Notes: a model not told the origin generated them from the sequence alone. DNA of 64,000 nucleotides from Dugong dugon (GCA_030035585.1 CM057465.1:1897501-1961500), one strand, 5' to 3'; positions 1 through 10,410 are shown, numbered from the stretch's first letter. Made by a program: numbers and translations.

Positions 1-809
1 TTTCAAGATTTTATATATGTCATCCCACTGCCTTCTTGCCTGCATGGTTTCTGCCAAATAATCTGAGCTTAGTCTTATTGTTTCTTCTGTGTATGTGGCT
101 TCTTGTTTTTCACGAGTTGCTCTCAGGATTCTTTGTTTGTCTTTAGTTTTGGCAAGTGTGAATATGATATGTCTTGGTGATTTTCTTTTGGGGTCTCTTC
201 TGTATGGGGTTTGTTGAGCTTCTTCGATGGCCAGCTTTTCATCTTTCATGATATTGGGAAATTTCTCTGTCAGCAGTTCCTCAATGATCCTCTCTGTGTC
301 CTCTGTTCTCTCCCCCTGTTCTGGGATGCCAATCACTCGTAAGTTTTTGCTTTTAATTGTGTCCCACATATCTCTCAGGGTCTCTTCATTTTTCTTTGTT
401 CTTTTTTCTGAGTTTTCCTAAAGCAGAGTTGTATCCAAGTGTTTGTCCTCAGTTCCGCTGATCCTGTCTTCCATGGTTTCAAATCTACTTCTCAGCCCTT
501 CTATGACACCATCCATTTCTGAAATCTTGTTGTTTATCTTTTGGATTTCTAATTGTTGTTTTTGTATAATTTTGAGTTGTGAATTTATTTTGGCATTTTG
601 TTCCCACATCTTCTTCCTGAATTCTTCCAGTTTTTTGTCTGTATTTTCCATAAATTTGTCTATTTTTTCCTCATGTTTGTCAGCTTCTTGCCTCAGTTCT
701 TGGAAATTTCGAGTATTAGTGATTTGAGTTCCCTATCAGGTACTTCTAGTGCATTTTCTTCCACAGGAGAGTTATCTGGTGTTTTAATTTGGACGCCTAT
801 TGGAGCCAT
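1..809 (-). pseudogene. L1 ORF1 protein, 5' part, frameshifted and with an internal stop
   Basis: ORF1p is the RNA-binding chaperone that coats L1 RNA. The minus-strand start is the ATG at 807-809, giving MAPIGVQIKTPDNSP. The frame is lost after about 38 codons through a one-base shift near 690-700. It resumes as a charged stretch containing MENTDKKLEEFRKK (start 651), which fits the ORF1 coiled coil. A TAG at 418-420 interrupts it, and the frame is then open to the window edge. That last part contains SEKRTKKNEETLRDMWD and LRVIGIPEQ, matching the conserved NE..L..IWD...NLR..GVPE region before the RRM of mammalian L1 ORF1p, and later SPRHIIF and LAETMQARRQW, matching its C-terminal half. The homology is certain; the subfamily is not. 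Confidence 0.85.
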
Positions 810-1540
810 CTTGTCTTGTTTTTGTAAATGTTTTGATATTGTTTGCTGTTTTCGGGGCATTCAGTAGATATTTCTCTCGTTTATTGATTGTAGATTTTTT
901 TTTGTTTCGTCCTTGTGGCACAGCTGGGCAGATCTAGCTGAAGAGGAGACACTGGGACGGGTTGTCTGTGGCACTCACCACAGCCACCAGGACGGTCGGT
1001 AGTCAGTGCTGGGCAGGTTCCTATAGGGCGTGCCTGCATAGCTTGGTGGTGTGTTGTCAAGTGCACGGTGCAGGTAGGCAGGATGCAGTGGGGAGATGGT
1101 TACGTGTGAAGCTAAGCTGGATATGGGAGAGGAGAGAGGAGCAGGAGTGAAAAGCATACAAACATAAAATAATGCTAGGGGAGGTTGTAGTTGGAATGGA
1201 CAGATGAGAGACTATGGGATGGAGGAAACCAGAAGGGGGAAGAGAAAGAAAAGGAAAGAATTAACAAGTAAAAATCAGAAAAGTTAAAGAACTGCAAAGT
1301 ACCCAGGGATCCCACCAATGCAGCTATGAGGTCTGGGGGAGTCGGTCTCAGGTTCCACAGCACAGCCTGGCCAGAAGGTGCAGAGGCATACATTGGCTGG
1401 TATTCAGGGATCAGAAAGAGAAGGAAGAGATAGAGAGACGAGAAATTAAGCAATGAAGAAAAACAAAAGGGTAAAAGAGGAAAAAGAAAACAAAACTAAT
1501 CAAAAAAGAAAAAGAATAAAATTAAAAAAAAAAAAAAAGC

Positions 1541-2470
1541 AACACCAGCCGTCAATGAATGGCACTCAGAGAGCCAGCCAGTGTGGGTTGGTGTTTCTGG
1601 ACAAGCGACTGTGTCCATGGGAAACAGAGGAGGCCAAGTGTGAGTGAAGAAGGGTGGAGAGTGGAAAGCATATATCACAAATTGCCTGTACTCTGGGGAC
1701 CCTCAGAAAGGAGCTAAGAGGGTGCAAGGAGCCAGGCACCCGAGCAAAAGGAGGGGGAGGCAGCAAGAGGCAAGCGAGAGACCAAAAGAAGCAGGAGGGG
1801 AAAAAAAAAAAAAATGCAGCACCAGCAGCCAACAAATGGCACCTAGAGAGCCACCCTCCCGGGCATGCGGAATCCAAGCAGCCGGCAGACCCCGGTGAAG
1901 AGACTGCAGCCACGGGAAGCAGAGGGACCAATGAACAAAGGTCCCGGGATCTCACCAGCCCGGCAGCTCAGACCTGGAAGCAGCCACACGCACGAACGCA
2001 GCCCCACAGCCCCGCACGAAAGAGCAAAGATGGCGCCCGGAGCCAGGCACCCGAGCAAAAGGAGGGGGAGGCAGCGAGAGGCAAGCAAGAAGCCAGAAGA
2101 AGCAGAAAAAGCGACACCAGCAGCCAACAAACGGCACCCAGAGAGCCCCTGCTCAGGCGCGGACTCCAAGCAGCCGGCAGTCTCTGGCCAAGAGACCGTG
2201 GCCACGGGAAGCAGAGGGGCGAATGAACAAAGGCCCCGGGATCCCACCAGCATGGCAGCCCAGCCTGGAAGCAGCCACACGCCCGAACGCAGCCCCACAG
2301 CCCTGCAGGAGAGAGCAAAGACGGTGCTCGGAACCAGGCACCCAAGCAAAAGGAGGGGGAGGCAGCAGAAAAAGCCACGCCAGCAGCCAACAAACGGCTC
2401 TCAGAAAGCCACCAGCCCGGGCGCGCAGAATCCAAGCACTGGCGCCCCCTGGCCCAGGGACCCTGGCCAC
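1541..2470 (-). repeat. tandem monomers of the L1 5' UTR (about four, 265-295 bp each)
   Basis: The same ordered blocks recur. The block 'ccagcagccaacaaacggc' (with variants) occurs near 1546, 1823, 2118 and 2381, giving spacings of about 277, 295 and 263 bp. The block 'agcaaaaggagggggaggca' occurs at 1743, 2054 and 2345. The block 'cacgggaagcagagggg' (variants) occurs near 1616, 1910, 2201 and 2467. The leftmost copy is the most diverged, and A-rich runs of variable length sit between copies. Monomeric L1 promoters are well known from mouse and rat. Here the array lies between the 5' end and ORF1, where a promoter array would be. Confidence 0.75.
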
Positions 2471-2767
2471 GGGAAGCAGGGGAGCCCCAGCCGAGGTGGA
2501 GAGGGGTGGGGGGTGGGTAAACGCACACCACAATCCACCGGTCGCTCTGCCCCCCACTGGACGCCCCGCGAGGCCACTCCCCCGCCCCCCTGCCTGCCGT
2601 CCTCCGACAGGAGTCCAAGAAGGTGGATCGCGCCGCGCCATCCGGTAAGGAATCTCCGCATGAGCCTCTCCTCGCTTTCCATTCTCTTTCAGTATTCTCA
2701 CTCTGTTTGGTGTTTGGCTGAGTTCTTTATCTCTTCATTTGATGTTCTAGGGTTTCAGGATTGTTGA
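1865..2767 (+). other. 300-codon open frame antisense to the L1 5' UTR
   Basis: This is the longest open frame in the window. It runs against the L1 through two monomers that are 291 bp apart, so they keep the same phase. The predicted peptide repeats a basic module (SSHTxERSPTAxxERAK followed by RHPSKRRGRQ). It has no recognised domain, signal peptide or membrane segment. Primate L1 has an antisense ORF0 in its 5' UTR, but no sequence relation to that is claimed. The frame may be a chance product of GC-rich, repeat-phased DNA. Confidence 0.25.
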
Positions 2768-2833
2768 TTCTCTGTTAGGCTTAGTTTTTTGGATCTTTGC
2801 TTCGGAGGGACGGCGTGGTGCTTCTGCCTAGAG

Positions 2834-2845
2834 CGCCATCTTGCC
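2834..2845 (-). promoter_or_regulatory. YY1-type motif at the L1 5' terminus
   Basis: On the minus strand this reads GGCAAGATGGCG, the AAGATGGCG core bound by YY1. Human L1 has a YY1 site at its first bases that sets the transcription start. Its position at the exact 5' end of this element argues for the same role. A second match (CAAAGATGGCGCC) lies on the opposite strand in a monomer near 2027-2040. Confidence 0.6.
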
Positions 2846-2855
2846 TTGAAAATCC

Positions 2856-2899
2856 CACTTTGTGGTATTTTGTTATGACAGCCCAAGGGAACTAAGAGA
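2856..2899 (+). mobile_element. 3' end remnant of an ERVL/MaLR-type LTR
   Basis: The stretch 'ctttgtggtattttgttatg' followed by 'acagcccaagggaactaag' matches the conserved 3' end of MLT1-like LTRs (plus strand). The rest is missing, presumably beyond the L1. Confidence 0.5.
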
Positions 2900-2991
2900 G
2901 TTCACTTCATCCCCCTTCCCTGGGCCACTGGCAGACACAACTGACTGCTCCCAACAGCACCCTCAGTGGCTTTGTGTGAAGATCAAAGAAA

Positions 2992-3432
2992 GGCAGTATC
3001 CTTCCACCAGAAACCCCCAAGCAAGACAATATCCTCCCACTAGGAACCCCAAACAAGGACAATATCCTTCTACCAGAACCCCCCAAACAAAGACAATGTC
3101 CTTCCACCAGGACCTCCAAACAAGGACAGTGTCCTTCCACCAGGACCCACAGACAAAGACAGTGTCCTTCTATCAGGATCCCCAAACAAGGACAATGTCC
3201 TTCCACCAAAGAAAACCAAAAAAAGCAAACCTGTTGCCATCGAGTTGATTCCGACTCATAGCGAACCTACAGGACAGAGTAGAACTGCCCTATAAGATTT
3301 TCAAGGAGCGCCTGGTGGATTTGAACTGCTGACCTTTTGGTTAGTAGCTGTAGCTCTTAACCACTGCACCACCAGGGTTTCCTGCATCCACCAGTACCCC
3401 CAAATATAGGCAGTGTCCTTCCACTAGGATCC
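2992..3432. repeat. 33-bp minisatellite, split by a SINE
   Basis: The block 'tccttccaccag' starts at 2999, 3032, 3065, 3099, 3132, 3165 and 3198, so the period is 33 bp (once 34). After the SINE at 3211-3382 a further diverged unit continues to about 3432. Because 33 is a multiple of three, one frame stays open through the array; it is not a gene. Confidence 0.85.
3211..3382 (-). mobile_element. AfroSINE inserted in the minisatellite
   Basis: It reads from an A-rich tail through 'gttgccatcgagttgattcc' to 'accactgcaccaccagggtt', the reverse complement of the tRNA-like head. Minisatellite units lie on both sides, so the SINE arrived after the array had formed. Confidence 0.9.
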
Positions 3433-4223
3433 ATGACGGCAGAGGAGTACGGTTAGAACCTCAGAACTCCTTAAGGAGATGTTATCTTCTTTAACATGTT
3501 ATACATCATTTCTTTTGTTAACCAGTGCTTCCTACACATTACTTCCTAAGCAGTTTGCTAATTTATCACGGGGACATTACACTTTCCCAACGACTTGCTA
3601 TATTGACTCATCAGATTTTTCAACTGAGTAACTGATGAATTAATAATCTCAAATAATGGATGATATTACAGAATGGTAATGCATCTCCCTGGAATAAATG
3701 AAAGGCAGAGCCTAGTTGATGGAGGGGAGAGGTCTCCAGGCTTATTAATTTAGCAGTCTAAATGAGAGTCAGAATTTCAGTCTGAATAAATATTGGGAGT
3801 TTGTTTAGGTCCCCGAGGTCTTTGAAAAAGTCAGTTATTGAAAGGCTTGCCTCGAAAGCTGTTAACCTCGGCGTAATTACCACTGAGCTCGCTACCGTTT
3901 GACTTCTATTAATTCAGAACTGCAGCAATTCTCCTGCTGTCATTAGCTGAGGTTAAATGGGTTTGTTTTTGGGTTTTTTAATAATTGTGTCCTAGTGATA
4001 CCAATGCAGATAAAAACCATATGATGTTGGATGAGAGCCCCTCGGTTATACCCTCGTCTTTCCCCAGAGCCTCCTGCCCTGGGTCACAGGACTTCATTCC
4101 AACATGGCGGCTTGAGAACAAAGCATGAATACACACATTCACACGCGCACACGTGCAAGTAACTCTGGGGAAATCTTAGTTATATCGATGGATAGTATCA
4201 ATATCGATATCCTAGTTTGTTTT
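3433..4223. other. no gene seen; unique DNA
   Basis: I see no open frame of note and no repeat I recognise. An AT-rich, low-divergence-looking block at 3690-4010 is listed separately. A short CA-rich tract lies at about 4130-4160. Confidence 0.5.
3690..4010. promoter_or_regulatory. candidate conserved noncoding element
   Basis: This non-repetitive, AT-leaning block is rich in homeodomain-type cores: 'gcgtaattaccac' near 3871, 'tctattaattcag' near 3906, 'gtcattagctga' near 3939, and 'ttaataattg' near 3979. It carries several CpGs that have not decayed. This is the look of developmental enhancers, but conservation cannot be seen from one genome. Confidence 0.3.
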
Positions 4224-4383
4224 GGAAACTCTGGTGGCATAGTGGTTAAGAGCTAAGGCTGCTAACCAAAAGGTTGGCCTTTCGAATCCATCCAGCACTC
4301 ATTGGAAACTCTATGGGGCAGTTCTACTCTGTCCTATAGGGTCACTATGAGTCAGAATTGATTCGATGGCAGTGGGTTGTTGT
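4224..4383 (+). mobile_element. AfroSINE
   Basis: Head 'gaaactctggtggcatagtg' and tail 'gagtcagaattgattcgatg' are both present; about 160 bp. Confidence 0.92.
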
Positions 4384-4521
4384 GATGCTGTACTAGAGTT
4401 TTACAAGACACTGCCATTGGGGAACTGGGTAAATGGTCTTTCTGTATTACTGCTTACCACCCCATGTTAATCTGTGATTATTTCAAAATAGAACATTTAA
4501 TTTAAAAAAAAAGTGGGCCTC

Positions 4522-4936
4522 TGTCTTAGTTATCTAGTGCTGCTGAAACAGAAATACCACAAGTGGATGGCTTTAACGAACAGATATTTATGTTCTAACA
4601 CTTTAGGAGGCTAGAAGTGTGAATTCAGGGCACTGGCTTTAGGGAAGTCTCTCTCTCAGCTCTGGGGGAAGGTTTCTTTCAGTTTCTGTAACCTCGGCAT
4701 TCCTTGGCCCGGTGACTTCTATCTTGCTTGCTTGTCTCTGTGCTTTCCTGCCTTGTCTCTGTGCCTAATCTACTCTTTTTACATCTCAAAAGCTATTAGG
4801 GTTAGGGCATACCCTACACTGATATGGCTTTGTTAACATAAGAAAGAAAACCCTATTTCCAAATGGGATTAAATCCACAGGTTTAGGGGTTAGAATTCCC
4901 ACATGTATTTTAGGGGGAACAATTCAATCCATAACA
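4522..4936 (-). mobile_element. solo ERVL/MaLR-type LTR
   Basis: On the plus strand it starts TGTCTTAGTTATCTAGTGC and ends TCAATCCATAACA, so it has TG...CA termini. It is flanked by the imperfect 5-bp repeats gcctc/ccctc. The same family recurs at 20390, 37689, 54425, 56028 and 59296, all in the same orientation. The copy at 56028 is joined to a primer-binding site, which fixes the sense strand as minus. Confidence 0.7.
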
Positions 4937-5103
4937 CCCTCATACCCCTAACTTGAATCCAGATGAGCACATTGCCTTATGCACTTCCATCACAAACTTT
5001 TCAAATGTAACTTCAATAGGTCCATTAAAATATCAAGATTCAAAAATAAAATACAAATAGAAAGATGTTGCAATGTGTCTTTCACTGAATTACATCTGCT
5101 GAA

Positions 5104-5250
5104 CAGTGGTTAAGAGCTCAGGTGCTAACCTAAAGGTTGCCAGCTCGAATCCACCAGCCGCTCCTTGGAAACTCTTTGGGGCAGTTCTGCTCTGTCCTAC
5201 AGGGTCGCTATGAATTGAAATTGACTCGAAGGCAACCGGTTTTGACTTTG
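5104..5250 (+). mobile_element. AfroSINE, 5' truncated
   Basis: It begins inside the head at 'cagtggttaagagctcagg' and runs to 'gactcgaaggcaaccggttt'. Confidence 0.88.
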
Positions 5251-5398
5251 TACAAAAGTAACCAAACAAGTCTCTGTTTTCTAAGGTATTTCAAATGTTG
5301 TTAGAATATACTTACTAATTTTTCCTCATATGTAAATATTCTATATGCACATGTGAACTCCACTCACCTTTAAGTTAATGTTCATGTGTATTAGAATA

Positions 5399-5610
5399 GG
5401 CATTGGCAAACTACGGGCCAAATTCAGTCAGTGCCTGATTTTGTAAGTAAAGTTTTACTGGAACACAGCCATACATGTTGCATTACATTCTGTCTGTGGC
5501 TGCTTTGAGTTCTAATGGTGGCAGTGAGTAGTTGCAACAGGGACCCTATTGGCTGCAAAGCAGAAAATAGTTCCGGCCTTTACAGAAAAGGTTTGTCAGC
5601 TCCTGCATTA
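5399..5610. mobile_element. hAT/Charlie-type DNA transposon fragment
   Basis: The text 'ggcaaactacgggccaaatt', then 'gtaaagttttactggaacac' and 'acagaaaaggtttgtcagct', matches the widespread mammalian nonautonomous element with 'ggtcagcaaac' ends. The exact family name is not certain. Confidence 0.6.
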
Positions 5611-5639
5611 GAACATCAGCTCTAAGCATTGCTCTGGGA

Positions 5640-6190
5640 ATGAATTGTCTAGATTGCTAAATGTTCTGGATAGAGGAGATTTTAGCACGCTGTTTAGCTC
5701 CTAGCACTGCCTTGTGGATATGGGCAGGTCCAGGCTGGCACCCTGCCCCACCACACTTGAAGGGAAGCTCAACATTTGCAGCGAAACACCATCTGGCTCA
5801 GGTGTGAAGCCACTCACTGTCTCCATGCCTGCTCTGCCTTGTCCCTGATATCTTCTGAGGGCAGGGATTCTGCACTGTCGTTATGAAACTCAAGTCTGGA
5901 TTAGCCACAGGTGTGTGTGTGGGGGGTGGGCAGAGGGTGGCAATCACACACAGAGAGTGGGTGAAACAAAATAAATCAAGCAAAGCAAAACTTTCCACCC
6001 AAAATGTGCTTTCATCATGCCCAAATTCCAAAATACACAAAGAAAATTAATATTAAATGAGCAAACAAGAGATCAACATTCAAAACATTCATAGACTTTA
6101 GCTGCACTTAATTTTTAGAACTATCTGACAAATACTATAAATCCATGTACTGAGGATGTTCAAAAAGGCAATGCATGCACAACTTCCATT
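5640..6190. other. no gene seen
   Basis: Unique sequence with a short GT/G-rich run near 5910-5930. It becomes AT-rich and L1-like towards 6190. Confidence 0.5.
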
Positions 6191-6586
6191 TAAAAGAATG
6201 AAAACCAAAATAGGTCTCTTATGAAAAAGTTGCAATTAGAAGTATTAGTAGGGGGACATAGACATTGATGTAAAACTTAGTGGTAGGATCAGCCCTAGAC
6301 TGGACATAGCCACAGGCGTCAAAGAGCCAAGTGGGAGAAGGAATGGATGAACCCGCCCCCACCCCAGAGAGCACTGTGCTCAGGAAAGGAGTCTGAAATA
6401 CAAGAGAAAACCGAGTTAAGACAGATGAAACCAGCTTCACAGAGCCCAACATTCTGCCGATGGGCAATATAGAAGAAAACAATGGAATGAAGAACAGAGG
6501 AACAGTGTTTGCAGAATGAGTGACTGAATTTTAGAAGACTGAAGATGGACGTGAATCCTCAGATTCAACGTAAGCTCTGAATATCT

Positions 6587-7027
6587 GTGAGGATCAATAG
6601 AAATGAATGCATTCTTGAGCAAATGAAGGTGAAGCTACAGGGCATCAAGGATAAAAGGACAACCTTTAAAGATACAAGAGAGGAAAGATCAATCATACTT
6701 GAAGGAAAGAGAGACAGAGAGAGAGAAAGACAGAGAGACAAAGTCAGAGAGAACAGGAGGGCAGACTTCTCTTTACAAACAATAAAACCCAGAAGACAGT
6801 TGAACAACATCTTCCAGCTGCAGAGGGAAACAACTGTTTCTACTCACTCAAGTTATCATTCCTACATGAGGGAAATTAAAGTTAGCTTTGGTCATGTAAG
6901 AACTAAAGAGTTTACTATCTCTAAACCATCACTGAAAGAACTATATAAAGAATGGACTTTGATAAGAATAAATGTGAATGCTGAGGGAATACATAGAGTA
7001 GAAGAAACAAAAATCAAGGAAATATAA
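6587..7027 (+). pseudogene. L1 ORF1 C-terminal remnant
   Basis: This open frame of 146 codons ends in text aligning with the ORF1p C-terminal domain: RADFSLQTIKPRRQLNNIF corresponds to the usual 'ADLSAETLQARREWGPIF', and KEFTISKPSLKELYKEW to 'RDFVTTRPALKELLKEA'. The first half is GA-rich low complexity (6700-6760) and shows no ORF1 match. It is a fossil fragment, not a working protein. Confidence 0.6.
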
Positions 7028-8335
7028 AGATAGTAATCAGGGACTAAAAAGAACAGTGGCGAAGATAAACCCACATATCTCAGGAATCTCCGTTAATATA
7101 ATCAAATTAAACTCAACTATGAAAATACAGATATATGGTTGGGTGTTGTTTAAAAGCTTACAATATGCATGAGTAAAGCAAAATGACAAAAAGTTTTAAG
7201 ATATATCGTGTAAATATTAAAGTAGCTATATTAATATTTGACAAACCCAAATGTAAGATATATAGACTGGGATAAGGAGGCACAGAAGTTAATAGTAAAT
7301 TCTGTAAAATGGAAGAGGATATAAGTATTTCAAACTCATATTCACTTAAAAAGAGCTGCAACATATACACAAAAACCTAAAAGAATAGCAAGAAGAAATT
7401 GATGGATCCAATATCATAAAGAATAAATTTAACACATATTCTTTAGGTTAAAAATTATTGTACTATTGAAGATTTGAATAACAACATCAACACATTTGGT
7501 CAAAGAGATTTATAGGAAATCTTGTACTCAAAAAAGATAAATACATGTATTATATACTTATTTCTAGTACATATGAAATGTTTGTAAAAACTAAACTTGT
7601 GATAAACACAAGTAAAATGTTAATATTTTATTGACACATTTTTTATCTGATTTCTATGCAGTGGAATAAAAAAATTAGTTTAGAGAAACATACTTTTGGA
7701 AAATTAAAAATGTGCCCCTACTTGATTCAAAGTGTAAAGAGGAAAATAACAATGGAAAAGCAATGTAATTATAACTGAGAGACATTGAGAGGTAACCATA
7801 TCAGACTTGTGGTATGTAGTTAAAGCAATATGTAGAGGGAAATTTGCAGTCTTGCATGGATTTATTAATGAACATAAATAACTGTTCGGTCTAGAGAAAA
7901 AGTAAACAAAAGTAAATCTAATGAAAGTAGAAGAAAATATTAAATACAAAAGTATAAATCAAAACATCTAACAAAGATATAGTAGTGAAGTTCAATAAAC
8001 TTAAAAGATTTTTTATTATAGAAAAAAAAACTAATAAAAATAAGCGGGTAGCCTGATTGACAAGAAAAAAAGAAATAATGTAGATCAATAAGAAAAAGTG
8101 AGCATAACTTTAAAAAGTACACATGTAAAACTCAAATATAATACCATGAACAAATTTAGATCAATAAATGTGGTTGGCTCAGTATCAGAAGTCAGTCGAA
8201 AACAGAAGAGCAAAATCATTAGCACCCTCATGATACACAGGTAAATCACATGACTATATCCAGCACTCACACATGATAACTCATAGCCAACTGGCATCAT
8301 ATTTAAAGATGACACTATAGAAGCATTTCCATTGT

Positions 8336-8822
8336 CAAATGGAACCAACTGTACTCTGATTAATGTAAAATAGAGAGATTTACTGAAAGAAAAGAGACAG
8401 CTCGAGCTGGGAATAGACTGAACTCCATGCGGGGGAATCCAGTAATTCAAAACGGCAACTCAGCAGTGACGTTTTATAGGAGGGGAAACAATGGATATGA
8501 AACATGTTACTTGATTGATTGGTATTTACAACTTTAGATCACCAAAAGACATTACTTGATTGGTAGTTCATTTTAAGGCAGGGCTTCCAGTGGCCGGACC
8601 TCTTAAATGGTGGATTCCTGTAGTGGAACTTGTAAGGAGGATTCCTGTACCAAGCTCTGTAAGGCGATTGGCCTAAAGGGGTATAGTCTCTTTCTTAGAT
8701 TGGTTACAGTGTGGCTATTACATGGATATGTGACAGGGAGGGAGCCCTGGTGGCACAGTGGTTAAGCGTTTGACTGCTAACCAAAAGGTCAACAGTTCAA
8801 ATCCACCAGCCGCTCTTTGGAA

Positions 8823-8857
<35 letters not shown>

Positions 8858-9055
8858 CAGGGAGGGGTCGAAGTGTAGTTACAGCAGCATTACTGAACAT
8901 TTCTCTCTTAGAAACATTAAGGAAGATGGCTGCCACTAGGGTGAAAATGGAACCAGCAAACAAAGAATAACACTCAATCCTCAAACTGGCCATTTCAGAT
9001 CTTATGAGGTACTTTAATTATTTTTTTAATTCCCTTACATACCATTTATGTTAGT
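8336..9055. mobile_element. unclassified insertion within the L1 (possible LTR)
   Basis: L1 text stops near 8335 and resumes near 9060. The intervening ~600 bp (without the SINE at 8742) is not L1. It contains 'cttgattgattggtatttac' and a related 'cttgattggtagttc' 50-60 bp later. Size and position fit an LTR or other insertion, but I cannot name a family and see no clear termini. Confidence 0.35.
8742..8855 (+). mobile_element. 3'-replaced AfroSINE with a TG-repeat tail
   Basis: The head starts 'gagccctggtggcacagtgg'. After 'tttggaaactc' the body is replaced by about 16 TG units. The target duplication gtgacagggaggg flanks it (about 8730-8742 and 8854-8866), so the whole SINE plus TG tract behaves as one insertion. 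Confidence 0.88.
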
Positions 9056-10322
9056 AACAACATACTGGTAATTGCTATGGCTACTTGAATATAGCATTCC
9101 ACTGGGTGATAGAGATTCTAGCTAAAGCAATAAGACAGGAAAAAAATTAATATACAGCAGATATAAGACTTGTAAAGAAAGCATTCAATCAACCATGTGC
9201 AGATAATGAATAATAATAAATCTTCGGGAATCTACAGATACTTATTAGAAAGAAAAAGAATCCAAAAAAATGTGCTGAATACAAAATCAACTAAAAAAAA
9301 ATTCCCATACACCATTAATAACAGATTAGAATGTATAATAGAAAAACAAAAAATAACTTGGTTGCAATATCTTTACCAAAGGAAGAAGGTAGTGTCTGGC
9401 ATTGCAGGACACACATTATTTAGAAGATATGTCCTTATTTCTTAGAATTTTCTTCACCATTTCAACCTTTTTAAGATTTGTAGTTATACTGTACTTAAAC
9501 CACTCTTAAAAGTAAATATACAACACAGAACAAGTTCTTCAGGGCAAAATGAAAGCTAAATTTTATGGTGCTTTGAAATACAAGCCCATGAGGTACAAGC
9601 TGTACCCCCATGTCCCTCTTGATTGGTATACAGTATCAATATAACATACAATATTTACAATATTAATAAAGTAGCCAGACCCAGGAATAAACCTAACAAA
9701 AATGCACACAATTTCTATGGAAATAATAACAAAATTTATGGCAGACATAAAGGAAGACCTGAAGAAATGGAAAGGTAAACATTGTTGATTTGAAACATTA
9801 ATATTTCAGAGCTATAACAGTGAACCATAAGTCCAACAGTGTTCTCACTGGAACAATCTTATTCCAGAGTTCACGTGACAAAAAGTAAAAAAAAAGCAAG
9901 ACTGTAGATGAGGCGACTGTAAAGAAGGTGAGAGAGAGGCGCCTTCGGAACAGGCACCTAGGCACCTCACGAAGACTCGGAAACCGGAACAGTGCATATG
10001 GTTGAACCCTGAGAGAGTGAAGGGGTGACAGCAGCCAGTGAGATGTGGACCCAGTCTGCAATGTTTTGCGTCTTCAAAAAGAAAGACGTAAAGGGACAGG
10101 AGCTGGTTGAATGGACACGGGAAACCCACGGTGGATAGGAGGAGTGTGCTGTCACAGTAAGGGGAGAGCAACTAGGGTCACATACTGTGTGTACATAAAT
10201 TTTTGTATGAGAAACTGAATTGTAAACTTTCATGTAAAGCACAATTTAAAATAAAAGAAAGAAAATATGGCAAAATTCTAGTATCTATGTAATCTTGGTG
10301 CAAGTAATGAGTGTCCTTTCTT

Positions 10323-10410
10323 GTCCCTGGGTGGTGCGAACGTTTAACATGCTAGCCTGCTAACTGAAAGGTTGGAGGCTTGAGCTTACACAGAGATGCC
10401 CCAGAAAAGA
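10323..10410 (+). mobile_element. AfroSINE-type head, truncated
   Basis: The sequence 'gtccctgggtggtgcgaacg' through 'gctaactgaaaggttggagg' matches the older AfroSINE head also seen at 45214. It stops where the tRNA-Gly-type SINE begins. Confidence 0.7.

Larger units (their letters stand above)
1..2848 (-). mobile_element. L1 LINE, 5' end (5' UTR and start of ORF1), cut by window edge
   Basis: Read on the minus strand, the right edge near 2848 is the 5' terminus of an L1. It begins with a gcAAGATGGCG block, like the start of many mammalian L1s, followed by about 2 kb of GC-rich 5' UTR and then ORF1 starting at 809. ORF1 runs off the left window edge, so ORF2 and the 3' UTR would lie further left. 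ORF1 carries a frameshift and a stop, so this copy is dead. The element abuts a fragment of an ERVL/MaLR-type LTR at 2856-2899, which suggests the L1 landed in that LTR. Confidence 0.85.
6190..10262 (+). mobile_element. old L1 copy, interrupted
   Basis: In order on the plus strand there is an ORF1 C-terminus (6770-6960), an ORF2 start region (about 7080-7740), an ORF2 mid region with an 'acttaaaagattttt...ctgattgacaag' pattern (7940-8160), and RT-region text (8160-8335). Text matching 'gattctagctaaagcaataa' follows at 9110, then 'gaagacctgaagaaatggaa' at 9750, and a 3' UTR ending in 'gtaaactttcatgtaaagca' plus an A-rich tail near 10262. An unrelated block at about 8336-9055 interrupts it. Many stops and indels are present. 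The outer left limit is approximate. Confidence 0.7.

Noticed and set aside
2992-3210. Regularly spaced repeats that could suggest a CRISPR array
   Set aside because: The units are contiguous and vary throughout, with no unique spacers, and the DNA is mammalian.
2862-3248. 128-codon plus-strand frame with proline/threonine-rich repeats
   Set aside because: It is the 33-bp minisatellite read in frame and runs into a SINE; the period explains the openness.
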